Assembly: GCF_000403645.1 (NCBI RefSeq)
Contig: NC_021313.1
Coordinates: 1,817,014-1,881,013, forward strand
Source: Salinarchaeum sp. Harcht-Bsk1
GTDB taxonomy: Archaea > Halobacteriota > Halobacteria > Halobacteriales > Salinarchaeaceae
DNA length: 64,000 nucleotides
Direction: 5' to 3'
Shown here: in pieces, positions 24,348 through 34,200 of the stretch
How the letters are laid out: each line of letters opens with the position of its first letter
Position numbering within the stretch: the first letter of the stretch is position 1
Program-made: the position numbers and the translations under genes
Notes under the pieces: generated by a model
Seen by the model: only the letters and a program-made list of their open reading frames with translations
Told to the model about the DNA's origin: nothing
Database searches by the model: none

Positions 24348-24779
24348 ATGGCGATTCTCGTTGCCTACGACGGCTCGGATCCGGCACAGGAGGCGGTCGA
24401 AGAAGCGATCACCGTGTACGACGACGAGATCGTACTGCTCCGAGTGCTGGAACTCTCCAGTGGGTCGATCGCAGCGGGGGTCGACCTGCTGCAGGAGCGC
24501 ATCAAAGAGGAACGAGACGAGCAGGCCAGGGAACTCTCCGAAGCGATGAAGGAACTGATCGACGACGCCGACGTCGAGTTCACGATCGAGACCGTCGTCG
24601 GGCAGCCGTCTCGAGCGATCGTCGACTACGCCGAGGACCACCCGGAGATCGACCGGATCGTGATCGGCAGCCACGGTCGGGAAGGGGTCTCGCGCGTCCT
24701 CCTGGGGAACGTCGCGGAGAAGGTGGTGCGTCGCTCGCCGGTCACTGTGACCGTGGTTCGGGAGGAGCAGCGGGAGTAG
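24348..24779 (+). CDS. Universal stress protein (UspA family)
   Basis: 143 residues, one Usp domain. It starts AILVAYDGSDPAQEAVEEAI; the loop IGSHGREGVSRVLLGNVAEKV and the last strand PVTVTVVRE give the ATP-binding signature. A long charged helix (QERIKEERDEQARELSEAMKE) replaces the shorter segment found in the first Usp of this window, so the two are not recent copies. It is monocistronic with a clear TATA box. Confidence 0.93.
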   Translation: MAILVAYDGSDPAQEAVEEAITVYDDEIVLLRVLELSSGSIAAGVDLLQERIKEERDEQARELSEAMKELIDDADVEFTIETVVGQPSRAIVDYAEDHPEIDRIVIGSHGREGVSRVLLGNVAEKVVRRSPVTVTVVREEQRE

Positions 24780-24959
24780 CCTGACAGTTGGCATCGGGCG
24801 GCGAGCCGCTCGGAAGTCTCTCCCTGCCCTCCCTTTCAGCCCGCTGGACCGTCCGCCGGGTTAGACGCAGGACGGTGCCCGTCGTTCTCGATTGGCGAAG
24901 GTCCCGCGGGTAACAGACTCCTAACAACGCTCCTTCGGCCGTGTACCGAACACGAGCAC

Positions 24960-26312
24960 ATGACCACGACCGGCGAGATCGCGAGGTTCGTGCGCGAGAC
25001 CGAATTCGACGACCTCCCCGACGACGTCGTCGACGCGACCAAACGCCGCATCCTCGACTCCGTCGGCATCGCGCTCGGTGCCGTGGGTGCCGCGCCCGTC
25101 GAGGCGGTGCGCCGGACGGTGCACGAGGACGGCGGGCTGGACTGTTGCATGTGGGCCTCGGAGGGCCGCGCGTCGATCTCGGGCGCGGCGATGTACAACA
25201 CGGTGCTCACGCGCTACCTCGACTTCATGGACTCGTTCCTCGCGCCCGGCGAGACGCCCCACCCCAGTGACAACGTCGGCACCGTCCTGGCCGTCGGCGA
25301 GCACGTGGACGCGTCGGGGGAGGACCTGCTCGCGGCGACGGCGATCGCCTACCAGCTCCAGGGCGAACTCGCCTGGGCGGCACCGGTCCGTGACCGGGGG
25401 TTCGACCACGTCACGCACACCGTGCTCACGCAGGCCGCTGCAGCGGGCAAACTCCTGCAACTCGACCACGAACAGCTACAGCACGCGATCGGCATCGCGG
25501 GGACGGCGCACAACGCCCTGCGGGTCACCCGAACGGGTGGCATCAACGAGTGGAAGGGCGTTGCCGCCGGCAACGCCGCGCGCAACGGCACCTACGCCGC
25601 GCTCCTCGCGAGCAACGGGATGGAGGGCCCGACCGACCTCTTCGAGGGCCAGAAGGGCTGGCAGCAGGTGATTTCTGGCGGCGACTTCGCCCTCGACCTC
25701 GATCCCCCCTGCCCGCGGCTCCACGACGTCATGTGCAAGCGCTACGTCGCTGAGACCTACGCCCAGTCCGCCGTCGAGGGGATCGTCGAACTCGCGAACA
25801 CCGTCGCCCTCGATCCGGACGCCGTGGAGTCGATCGACCTCTCGACGTTCCACGGCGCGAAGCTCATCATCGGCGGCGGGGAAGGCGACCGCCACGTCGT
25901 CGAGACGAAGGCCCAGGCCGACCACTCGCTGCCCTACATGCTCGCGGTGGCAGCGATCGACCGCGAACTGCTCACCCGGCAGTACGAGCCCGAACGCATC
26001 CAATCCGACGACGTACAGCGCCTCCTCCGGACGGTCTCCGTCGAGGAGGACCCCGCACTCACCGAGCGGTTCGAGGCCGGCGAGATGCCCGCGGTGATCG
26101 ACGTCGAACTCGCCGACGGGACGGTCCACCACGTCGAGAAGGACGCCTTCCGCGGGCACCCCACGGACCCGATGGACTGGGACGATCTGGACGAGAAGCT
26201 CCGCCCGATGGCGACCGACGTCTACGGCGAGCACCGGTGGGCGAACGTCACCGAGTGCGTGCAGTCCCTGGAGGACCGCTCCGTCCACGACCTGCTGGAA
26301 CTGCTCGACTGA
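24960..26312 (+). CDS. MmgE/PrpD family dehydratase-like protein
   Basis: 450 residues, full length for the family. Helical domain blocks: VDATKRRILDSVGIALGA, AAMYNTVLTRYLDFMDSF, HPSDNVGTVLAVGE and IGIAGTAHNALRVTRTGGINEWKGVAAGNAARNG; the C-terminal lid has CPRLHDVMCKRYVAETYAQSAVEG and KAQADHSLPYMLAVAAID. The family includes 2-methylcitrate dehydratase (PrpD), immune-responsive gene 1 decarboxylase and others, so the substrate cannot be set from sequence alone. No prpB or prpC is near, which argues against a plain methylcitrate cycle here. The next gene, 160 bases down on the same strand, is comA-like. Confidence 0.88.
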   Translation: MTTTGEIARFVRETEFDDLPDDVVDATKRRILDSVGIALGAVGAAPVEAVRRTVHEDGGLDCCMWASEGRASISGAAMYNTVLTRYLDFMDSFLAPGETPHPSDNVGTVLAVGEHVDASGEDLLAATAIAYQLQGELAWAAPVRDRGFDHVTHTVLTQAAAAGKLLQLDHEQLQHAIGIAGTAHNALRVTRTGGINEWKGVAAGNAARNGTYAALLASNGMEGPTDLFEGQKGWQQVISGGDFALDLDPPCPRLHDVMCKRYVAETYAQSAVEGIVELANTVALDPDAVESIDLSTFHGAKLIIGGGEGDRHVVETKAQADHSLPYMLAVAAIDRELLTRQYEPERIQSDDVQRLLRTVSVEEDPALTERFEAGEMPAVIDVELADGTVHHVEKDAFRGHPTDPMDWDDLDEKLRPMATDVYGEHRWANVTECVQSLEDRSVHDLLELLD

Positions 26313-26472
26313 GCGAGGCTCGGATCGCGCGCTTCGCTCCCTTCCTCTCTCTCTCTCTCGCTCTGGCACCCTCCCTCGCTCTCGCTTCCCGTCCCGGCTC
26401 CCGTCGCCGTCCACGGCCGACCGCCCGACTAACCTCCGACTACCAATTCGTCCCGCGACCGGTCGTCGAGGT

Positions 26473-27303
26473 ATGGCAGATCCAGACCGGCCGTTCGACT
26501 TCCTGCACGCCAACGAGCGCCCCGAGAAGCCCCGCGAGACCGGCATCACGGAGATCCGCGGCCCGTACTACGACCCGATGGGTCCCCGAGAACTCCGCGA
26601 CATTCTCGAGACGATGGGCCACTACGTGGACATCTACAAGTTCTCCGGCGGCTCCTTCGCGCTGATGCCCGAGGAGGTCGTGACCGAGATGATCGACTGC
26701 TGCCACGAGTTCGACGTCCGCGTGAACACCGGCGGGTACGTCGAGAACGTCCTCCTGCGGAACAACGACGCGGTCGGACAGTACGTCGAGGAGTGCGACC
26801 GCCTCGGCTTCGATATCGTCGAAATCTCCTCGGGCTTCCTCGCGATCGACACCGACGACATGGTCGCGATGACGGAACTGGTCGCCGAGCACGGCCTGGA
26901 ACCCAAGCCCGAGATCAACGTCCAGTTCGGCGCGGGCGGCGCGTCCGACCCCGAAGAACTCGAGCGTGAGGGCCAGCAGGACCCCCAGCAGGCGATCGAG
27001 GAGGGCCGCCGGCACCTCGACGCTGGGGCCGATCACCTGATGGTCGAGGCCGAGGGGATCACCGAGGAGGTCCGCGAGTGGCGCACCGACGTCGTCTACG
27101 AGATCGAGAACGCCCTGGGGATGGAGAATCTCGTGTTCGAGGCGCCGGGACCCGAGATGTTCGAGTGGTACGTCAAGAACTTCGGCCCCAACGTCAACCT
27201 GTTCGTCGACAACTCACAGATCGTCGAACTCGAGTGCATGCGCTCGGGGCTCTGGGGCAAGGCGACCAGCTGGGGACGGGTCGTGACCTACGGCGGGGAG
27301 TAA
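26473..27303 (+). CDS. Phosphosulfolactate synthase (ComA) family
   Basis: 276 residues, family length. TIM-barrel blocks of ComA are present: GGSFALMPEEVV, NTGGYVENVLLRN, DIVEISSGFLAID, PKPEINVQFGAGG, GADHLMVEAEGI and FEAPGPEMFEWYVKNFGPNVNLF. ComA adds sulfite to phosphoenolpyruvate to make phosphosulfolactate, the first step of coenzyme M synthesis in methanogens. Haloarchaea make no coenzyme M that I know of, so a different product, sulfolactate or another sulfonate, is likelier. The gene follows MmgE/PrpD on the same strand; a shared path is an inference from position only. Confidence 0.87.
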   Translation: MADPDRPFDFLHANERPEKPRETGITEIRGPYYDPMGPRELRDILETMGHYVDIYKFSGGSFALMPEEVVTEMIDCCHEFDVRVNTGGYVENVLLRNNDAVGQYVEECDRLGFDIVEISSGFLAIDTDDMVAMTELVAEHGLEPKPEINVQFGAGGASDPEELEREGQQDPQQAIEEGRRHLDAGADHLMVEAEGITEEVREWRTDVVYEIENALGMENLVFEAPGPEMFEWYVKNFGPNVNLFVDNSQIVELECMRSGLWGKATSWGRVVTYGGE

Positions 27304-27338
27304 CGCGTCCGGGCACTGGGTGAAGCAGTACTCCTTGC

Positions 27339-28343
27339 TCACGCGGTCTCGCCACGGAACCACTGCGGAACGTACCCGGCTACCAGTCGGTCGAACTCGG
27401 GGACGAGTACCGGCAGCGCGACGGCGAACCCGAAGCCGATGCCAGCGAGTCCGGCGGTCGCGGCCGCTTCGTCACCCACCACGAGTCCCGTGATCACCAG
27501 CGCGAGCAACGCGAGCATCGGCCCCACGGCGAGGAGCGCGCGAAGCGGTGGCCACCGCTCGGTATCGAGTCGATCCCCGTCGGGCGCGACCGGATCGGCG
27601 GTACCGGTCGCGCGGAGCCGCAGTCCCTGCCAGCCAGCGAGCGCGCCGAGCGCGGCGCCGAGCGCGACGACCGAGTCGTGGGGCGGCCTCGCCGAGCCGT
27701 CGAGGCCGAGCGTCGGTGCCGTCACAAGGACGCCGGCGACGCCAACGGTCGCTGCGATCACGAACGCCGTCGTCGGCCGGTCCAGCGGCGAGGCTTCGGT
27801 CGCCCAGGCGACGCCGGCCAGCACCGTCAGTCCGATCAGGACGCCCGCGACGACGTCGACGAGGTAGTGCACGCCGAGCGCGACTCGCGTGAGCGAGACG
27901 AGCGCGACCAGGCCGCCCGCGAGCAGCCAGCGCCAGCGGGCGTCGCCGACCCGAACCGCGCCGGCGAGCCCCAGCAACACGACCGTCGAGAGCGTGGCGT
28001 GGCCGCTCGGGAACCCGTGGCCGCCGCCCGTCGCGGTCGCCTCGAAGATCCCCCGGAGTGCGGCCGGGTAGAGCTCCGCGGTCGCCAGCGGCGTGGTCGG
28101 GCGCGGCAGCGCGAAGACCGCCTTCAGCGCCTCGACCAGCGCGGCGGTGGACAGCGCGAGGCCGAGCACGACGGCGACGCGTTCCCGGTCGCGCGGACGG
28201 AACAGGTAGGTGACGACGGTCGCGCCGAAGAGGAACCAGACGTCGCCGAGCTGGGTCAGGAGGCCCAACAGCAGTGCCGACTGGTCCGGGAGCAGCGAGT
28301 GGATCAGCTCGACGACGCCGAGGCTCCGTGACACGGCCCGCAC
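27339..28343 (-). CDS. PAP2 superfamily membrane phosphatase
   Basis: 334 residues with about ten hydrophobic stretches. The three PAP2 motifs are intact: KAVFALPRP (KxxxxxxRP-like), GFPSGHATLS with the catalytic His, and SLTRVALGVHYLVDVVAG with the second His and Asp. It would remove phosphate from a lipid such as phosphatidate-like or polyprenyl diphosphate at the outer face of the membrane. The C-terminal ~150 residues add four further helices of unknown use, seen in other haloarchaeal members. The start is a GTG; a TATA-like GCTTACC lies 27 bases upstream. Confidence 0.88.
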   Translation of the reverse strand: MRAVSRSLGVVELIHSLLPDQSALLLGLLTQLGDVWFLFGATVVTYLFRPRDRERVAVVLGLALSTAALVEALKAVFALPRPTTPLATAELYPAALRGIFEATATGGGHGFPSGHATLSTVVLLGLAGAVRVGDARWRWLLAGGLVALVSLTRVALGVHYLVDVVAGVLIGLTVLAGVAWATEASPLDRPTTAFVIAATVGVAGVLVTAPTLGLDGSARPPHDSVVALGAALGALAGWQGLRLRATGTADPVAPDGDRLDTERWPPLRALLAVGPMLALLALVITGLVVGDEAAATAGLAGIGFGFAVALPVLVPEFDRLVAGYVPQWFRGETA

Positions 28344-28479
28344 CTACACCGTGAATCGTGGTAAGCGCTGTGGAGCACTACACGCCATGGCTACGAGACG
28401 GCAAGCGCACGGCGTCTCCACGGGTCCCACTGGCACGCCCCCGGAAGGCAGAAGTGCGCCGCGGTGCCCAGATTCGTCG

Positions 28480-29232
28480 ATGACCGACGTCTTCGGGCGG
28501 ATGGTCGCGGACTACCACCGCGACGCCCTGGCCGGCCAACCGACGTACGAGCGCAGCGACGGCGACGAGTCCACCGCCCAGTGCGCCTGGTACTTCGCCG
28601 GCCCCGAGGACTGGGGATCGCTCGAAACAACGGTGATCGAGGCCTGCGCGGCTGCACCGCCCGGTCAGAGCCGTGCGACGCCTCGCGTGCTCGACGCCGG
28701 CTGTGGTCCCGGCCGTGCGCTCGGCCCGCTCGCGGATCGGGGTGCCGACGTCCTCGGGATCGACGAGAGTCCGGGCGCGATCCAGGTCGCACGCGAGTGG
28801 ACGGGGCAGCCTGCGATCGTGGGCGACCTGGCCACGCCACCGCTTGCCAGCGACGCGTTCGACGCCGCACTCTTCCTCGGCACCCACGTCGGCACGGGCG
28901 GTTCGATCTCCGCCCTGCGCGACCTGCTCGCCGAACTCGATCGCGTGCTCGCTCCCCGGGGTCGGATCGTCGCGGACATGTACGATCCCACCGCCGTCGA
29001 AGCCGAGGACCTCAGCGAGTACCTCGACGGTCGCTGGCTCGCCGACGGCGTCGCGACGAGGCGATTTCGCCTGCGATACGACGGCACAGCAGGTCGCTGG
29101 CGAACGCTCCTGATGGCCTCGCCGGACGCGCTCGAAACGATCGTGGCACCGACGTCGTGGTCGATCGGACGGGTCGAACGCGACGAGGGAACGCGCCATC
29201 TGTTCGTGCTCGAACGCGGGGCCGACCGGTGA
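28480..29232 (+). CDS. Class I SAM-dependent methyltransferase
   Basis: 250 residues. Motif I VLDAGCGPGRALGPLADRGADVLGID (G-C-G-P-G), acidic post-I D, then GDLATPPLASDAFDAALFLG (motif II/III) and LDRVLAPRGRIVADMYDP. This is a Methyltransf_11/25 Rossmann fold that binds S-adenosylmethionine. A small-molecule substrate is probable since there is no RNA- or protein-binding extension. The start MTDVFGRMVADYHRDA is preceded by weak GAAGTG at -27; upstream codons do not look coding. Confidence 0.82.
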   Translation: MTDVFGRMVADYHRDALAGQPTYERSDGDESTAQCAWYFAGPEDWGSLETTVIEACAAAPPGQSRATPRVLDAGCGPGRALGPLADRGADVLGIDESPGAIQVAREWTGQPAIVGDLATPPLASDAFDAALFLGTHVGTGGSISALRDLLAELDRVLAPRGRIVADMYDPTAVEAEDLSEYLDGRWLADGVATRRFRLRYDGTAGRWRTLLMASPDALETIVAPTSWSIGRVERDEGTRHLFVLERGADR

Positions 29233-29346
29233 CGACGCGGTGTGTCGACCGACGACTGCGACCGTCGCCGCAGCTACAGGCCGTCGAAGCCTCGAGGTAG
29301 GACCGACCTACCGGGTGTCCGCTCGCTGGTAGCTTGGCCACGAAAG

Positions 29347-29353
29347 CTTTATC
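29347..29353 (+). promoter_or_regulatory. TATA-like box of the TSP3-repeat protein gene
   Basis: CTTTATC centred 28 bases ahead of the GTG at 29378, selecting that start; an upstream in-frame TTG at 29360 would lie within the promoter itself. Confidence 0.6.
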
Positions 29354-29377
29354 AGTCGGTTGGTTCGCTGCCCGTAC

Positions 29378-30361
29378 GTGGCATCCATCCCGAGGCGCTC
29401 GCTGCTGGTCGCGATCGCGATCGTGCCGATCGCGTTCCTGGCAATCCTCGGCGGCACGAACGTCGTCGCCCTCGACGACGACGGCGCACCGGCAGCGGCA
29501 GAAGTGTGGGGTGGCTCCGATCCCTTCGTCACCGACACCGACGGCGACGGGCTCGACGACGCCACCGAGTACGACATCGGAACGGATCCGCGGGTCGCGG
29601 ACACCGACGGCGATGGCGTCGAGGACGGGCGGGAGAGACAGCTCGGAACGGACCCGACTCGGGCCGACACGGACGACGACGGCCTGCCCGACGGCAGCGA
29701 GGTCGCCATTGGCACTGACCCGTTCCTCGCCGACACCGACGGGGATGGACTCCCCGACGGCGCGGAGGTCGACGGGGCGACCCGCGACGGCGTCTCGCTA
29801 CCCGACGCCGATCCGCTCAGGATGACGCTCTACGTCCGGATCGATCACGCCGAGGGTGCAGCTCCCGTTAGCGCCGCCGACGCCGAGCGGCTCGCGGCCC
29901 ACTTCGCAGCGATGCCGATCGAGAATCCTGACGGCTCGACGGGCGTCGATCTCCAGGTCCAGCGCGGCGATCGGCTCAAGGTCGGACCCTACACCGGCGA
30001 GAACTTCGACGCGCTGGCGGCGGCGTCCGAGCGGGTCCGAGGCGATCGCAGCCGAGTCGCTCGCGGTATCCTCGTCGTCCCGTTCGAGAGCGACCTCGCC
30101 TCCGTCGGCTACGGGCGAACGCCGGGGCGGTTCCTGGTCGTCGACGCCGGGGCCTCCGCCGACGATCGCGAGTCGATCGCCGTCCACGAGCTCCTCCACA
30201 ACGTCCTGGGGGAGCTGGACGCATCACCCGGGCGCTGCGAGGCCGACCCCGCGCACTACTGCGACGGCGGCTGGCTCGAACCGTCGCTGGGCGACGGGTT
30301 CGAACGGACGCTCCCGCAACCGGTCGCGGAGCAGGTCGAGGACGACGGTTTCCAGGGCTGA
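29378..30361 (+). CDS. Secreted calcium-repeat protein with HELLH metalloprotease-like domain
   Basis: 327 residues from a leaderless GTG. An N-terminal hydrophobic segment (LLVAIAIVPIAFLAILGG, about 7-25) exports or anchors it. Residues ~48-122 hold four thrombospondin type-3 repeats of the DTDGDGLDD...GTDP type, each a Ca-binding loop. The C-terminal domain (130-327) has HELLHN with H270/H274 and a following His/Asp-rich segment (DPAHYCDGGWL), the HExxH zinc signature of metallopeptidases. TSP3 repeats in front of a peptidase suggest calcium-stabilised, cell-surface proteolysis. I do not recognise the protease family; whether it is active is inferred from the motif only. Confidence 0.75.
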   Translation: MASIPRRSLLVAIAIVPIAFLAILGGTNVVALDDDGAPAAAEVWGGSDPFVTDTDGDGLDDATEYDIGTDPRVADTDGDGVEDGRERQLGTDPTRADTDDDGLPDGSEVAIGTDPFLADTDGDGLPDGAEVDGATRDGVSLPDADPLRMTLYVRIDHAEGAAPVSAADAERLAAHFAAMPIENPDGSTGVDLQVQRGDRLKVGPYTGENFDALAAASERVRGDRSRVARGILVVPFESDLASVGYGRTPGRFLVVDAGASADDRESIAVHELLHNVLGELDASPGRCEADPAHYCDGGWLEPSLGDGFERTLPQPVAEQVEDDGFQG

Positions 30362-30406
30362 AGGCGGCCCCTCGACCCGGCGCCGATCGTCACCGTCCGC
30401 TGCGGC

Positions 30407-30979
30407 TCACAGCGGGAACGACTCGACCGTCTCGTAGACCGGTCCGTCGTCCTCGAGCGTGGACTCCGTCAGGGTGACCGCGTCGACCTCGAACGTCCCG
30501 ACGTCGGGCGATCGTTCTTCGAGCACGGACTGGACGTGTCCCTTGCCGCCCGCGTGGTCCATCCGCCCGATCGTCACGTGGGGCGTGAACTCGTGCTCCT
30601 CGGGATCGAAGCCGAGCCCGACGGTTCGCTCCTCGATGGCTCGCTGAAGCGCCAACAGCTCGCCCGCGCCCTCGTCGATCCCGACCCAGAGCACTCTGAT
30701 GTACTCCGGCGAGGGAAAGGCGCCGAGTCCTCGCACCCCGACCTCGAAGGATCCGACGTCGGCGTCGGCCACGCCAGCCGCGATCGCGTCGACCGTCGCG
30801 TCGAGGTCCGGGTCGTCGCCGGCCGTCGTCTCCGGCACGTCCCCGAGAAATTTCAGCGTGACGTGGGCCTGCTCGGGATCAATGAGCCGCACCCCGCTGG
30901 CCTCGCCGAACGGCTCCTGCACGTCTGCGACGGCGTCCGCGAGGTCCTCGGGAAGGTCGACGCTGACGAACAGTCGCAT
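30407..30979 (-). CDS. thpR: RNA 2',3'-cyclic phosphodiesterase
   Basis: 190 residues, normal for the 2H phosphoesterase family once called LigT. It starts MRLFVSVDLPEDL; both catalytic H-x-T-x motifs are visible, HVTLKFLG (H39) and HVTIGRMD (H134), in the symmetric two-lobe arrangement. It opens 2',3'-cyclic phosphates on RNA ends; the archaeal and bacterial enzymes act on tRNA halves in vitro. A TATA-like CCTTTTCCC lies about 27 bases upstream. It is convergent with the HELLH protein gene. Confidence 0.93.
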   Translation of the reverse strand: MRLFVSVDLPEDLADAVADVQEPFGEASGVRLIDPEQAHVTLKFLGDVPETTAGDDPDLDATVDAIAAGVADADVGSFEVGVRGLGAFPSPEYIRVLWVGIDEGAGELLALQRAIEERTVGLGFDPEEHEFTPHVTIGRMDHAGGKGHVQSVLEERSPDVGTFEVDAVTLTESTLEDDGPVYETVESFPL

Positions 30980-31163
30980 GCCCGTTCTCCGACGAGCGCA
31001 GGGAAAAGGTCGTCGTGGCTCCGTGTTGGCACCGATCGCGGATGCGGTCGCTGAGCGGTTGCGTTGCGGTGATGGAGCAGTGGCGGGGCGGTGGCGGAGT
31101 GGCGGCGGAGCGGTCGCGGGCTGATGCGGCGGCCGTGGCGGTGGCTGGCCTTTTTCATGGACG

Positions 31164-31207
31164 TTTTTGCGGAGAGCAGGCGCTCCAGCGCCTGCTCTCC
31201 GGAAAAA
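31164..31207 (-). terminator. Long perfect hairpin at the end of polC
   Basis: Inverted repeat with a 13-base perfect stem (31171-31183 with 31188-31200, starting GGAGAGCAGGCGC) and a 4-base loop TCCA. After one more pair (170/201) and one mismatch it extends by a TTTTT/AAAAA pairing (31164-31168 with 31203-31207). It begins 3 bases after the polC stop on the minus strand. There is no U-run beyond the stem, so it is not a classic intrinsic terminator; transcript end protection or processing is an alternative. Confidence 0.6.
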
Positions 31208-31210
31208 GGT

Positions 31211-34200
31211 TCACATGAAGTCGTCCAGCGAACTCGCCTTGTTCTTGTCGTTCTCGAACACCCGGGCGATCGACCTGTCGAGGACCTCGAGGCGCTGTTT
31301 CGTGTACTTGCGGGCGCCGTACTCCTCGGCGACTTCCATGGCGGTCTCCATGTACTTGTTCACGGAGCCCTCGTGGACGGTGAGCGTGATGTCGCCGCCA
31401 CACTCCCGGCAGTCCCGCGAGAGCGGGGCCCGGCGGAACTTCTCGCCGCAGTCGAGACACCGGACCTCCTGTCGGGAGAACGCTCGCAGGTTGCCGATCA
31501 GGTCGGGGAGGAAGTGGTACTCGATGACGCGCTCGGCGACGTCGGTCTCGTCGACGGCCCGGAGCGTCCGAGCGAGTTCGAGCTGGGCGTTCATCTTGTC
31601 CATCATCGAGTCGAGCGTCTTGTACGCCGAGAGATCGGGGCCGGCGGCGATGTCTGTCGTATCGTGGGTGAAGCCGAAGCCGGAGTACTCCTCATCGGTG
31701 CCGAGGGTGTCCTCGACGATCTCGACGTCGACGTCCTCGGGGTCGGCCAGTTCGCGAGTCGCCTCGTAGAACTCGCGGGGGTACTCGGTGACGACGTCGA
31801 CGTTGTGGGCCTCGTCGTCGATCTCCTGGGGGTCGATCCGGGAGGACATGACGAGCGGGGCGTCCATCCGGCCCCCGCGTTGGTCAGGGAGGTAAGACTT
31901 GGAGAAGTTGAGGAGGCCGTCGAGGAGGAGCATTACGCAGTCTTCGTCCCCGTCGCAGTTTCGGCGCTTCGCCGCGTGGAAGTACGGATGTGCGTAGCCC
32001 CCCGCGACGTTCGTGAACCCGATCACCCTGCCCACCACCGCGGCGGAGGTGTGCGGCGCCATCCCGAAGACGAGTTCGCCGACGAGGTCGTCGTTGTCCT
32101 CGAGTTCGTAGTACGGATCGAGCCCGTAGTAAGACTCCAGCAGGTCGTCGACGAAGTCGGCGGTCTTGAGCATGTGCTCGGCGCCGCCCTCTGAGAGGAT
32201 CACGTCCTGGACTTTCAGTTCGACCACCTGGTCCTCGTGGCGGAGGTCGTCGCCGTGGACGTCTTCCTCGTACCCGAGCTGGCGGAACTGGTCGACCGAG
32301 ACGTCCAGTTCGGCGGGCTTGACCGCGGTGACGGGCAGGTCCGTCATGTCGTAGCGGACGGTACCGTCCTTGAACGCCGAGACGCCGTGCTTGGCGCGGA
32401 GGACGCCCTTCTCGATGGGCTCGGGCGTCTTGAGCCGTGAGGTGAGCCCCTTGACGCCTTTGAGCATGTCGAAGGCGTGCTCGCGTTCGCCGACGGCGTC
32501 CATCGCGTCGTGGTAGGCCTCGCCGACGTCGATGCGGCGCTCCTCGACGGCGGAGCCCTCGACCTCGCATCGGTCGCACTGCACCCGGCCGGCGTCGTCG
32601 GGTTCGAGCACCGTGTCGCACTCGGGGCAGGTGTAGTGGGGCTCGATGTGCTCGCCGCAGTCGGGGCAGCGAGGCTCGTGGGTCTCCACGTCGCAGTCGT
32701 GGCACTTCCGGACGCCGATCTCGACGGCGACCTCGCCCGGCGTCTCCGAGAGCGAGTCGGCGTGGTGGGTCGCGGCGCCGACGTCGCGCTGGTCGCCGCC
32801 GGCGTTCCCGATCGGGAAGAGCGTGTGGACCGCGGGCGAGAGTTCCCTGGACTCGGACTTCTCCGGACGGCCCATCCGACAGCCGACGCGAGTGGGCGCC
32901 TTCTCGCGGATTTCGAAGGGCGCGACGGCGTCGACGGCCTTCACGGCGTTGTTCCCGTCCTCCCACTCTCGCGCCTCGCTCGGGAGGTCGTCGAGGGTCC
33001 ACGGTCGCTGGCGATCCTCGTCGAGCCCGAGCGAGGCGGCGAGCGGGCGCCAGGCTGGGACGAAAATATCGTCGTCGCGCTGGCGGTGGGGAACGAGCAG
33101 GGTTTCGAGGGTCCGGGCTACCTCAGGGTCGAATTCGAGGACCAGTTCGGTGTCGTTCCCTGTGGTGCCATCGGTGGGTGCTGTGGCTGCGGTGCCTCCG
33201 TCAGCGACTGCGTCACCGGGGCCGGCGTCCGGAGACCGAACTTCTCCGACAGCGACGGCGTCGGCGAGCCGATCGACGTCCCCGACCGACACGTCGTGCC
33301 AGACGTAGGTGTACGCGGGGTGGAGCGGCGCGTCGAATTCCTCGGCCCACTCGATCGCGGTCTCGGGATCGGGGTCGGCGAGGTCGACCGCGGGGTCGTC
33401 CTCGAGCGCCTGGACGTCGACGCCCGCGGCCTCGAGGTCCTGCGCCCACCACTCGGTGGCGTAGGCCGCCGGTGCCAGCGGGTGGTTGTTCTCGACGAAC
33501 TCGCCGTAGTTCACGAGGTACTCGCCGAGGTCGAGGATCGCCTCGACGCCGTTGCGGACCTCCTTGGCCTCCGCGTCGTCGGCGATCCGGCGGACGTCGC
33601 CGTTCGCAAGCCGGACCGTCGGTCCCTCGATGGAGTCGACGGGGACCACGCCCGCGGCCTTCCCGGGCAGTTCGGTCTTGATCTGGGTGCCCGGCGCGAG
33701 GAAGTCGTCGACGAGCCGCATCGTCGCGGGGTGGACGCCCGCGGTCGCGTCGCCGAGATTTCGGCTCCGGCCGTAGCGCAGCCGGAAGCCGCCCGACTCG
33801 CTGGGGTGGCCGAAGACGGGGCGGCCGGCGATGAGATCGCGCAGGAACTTCCCGTTCTCGTCGATCCGGGGCGGCCCGTCGGGCCCGTCCGCGTGGGCAT
33901 CTCCTTCCTCGTCTTCGGCGTTTGCGGTTTCCTCCTCGGAAGCGCTATCGCCGCTCTCGGCTTCGTCCGCCTCCTCGTCGCCGTCGTTCTTGCCGATGGT
34001 TCCGTCGATGAGGTCCTGGAGCCAGGGCCACTCGACCTCGTCGAGATTCCGGGTGTAGCGCTGGATCTTCGGCGCCTTCAGGGCGATCCCCTCCGCGAGC
34101 ACGAGGCACATACCGCCGCGGGCGGAGTTGGTGTCGATCCGTTCGAGGTCGCGAAAGCCCGAGACCTCTTCGTCGCTGGTTGCTTCCCCGTCGAGCATGA

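Noticed and set aside
26345-26359. CT dinucleotide run in a pyrimidine-rich stretch between mmgE/prpD and comA
   Set aside because: A short simple repeat of ~15 bases in a pyrimidine tract; possibly a spacer, no further structure.
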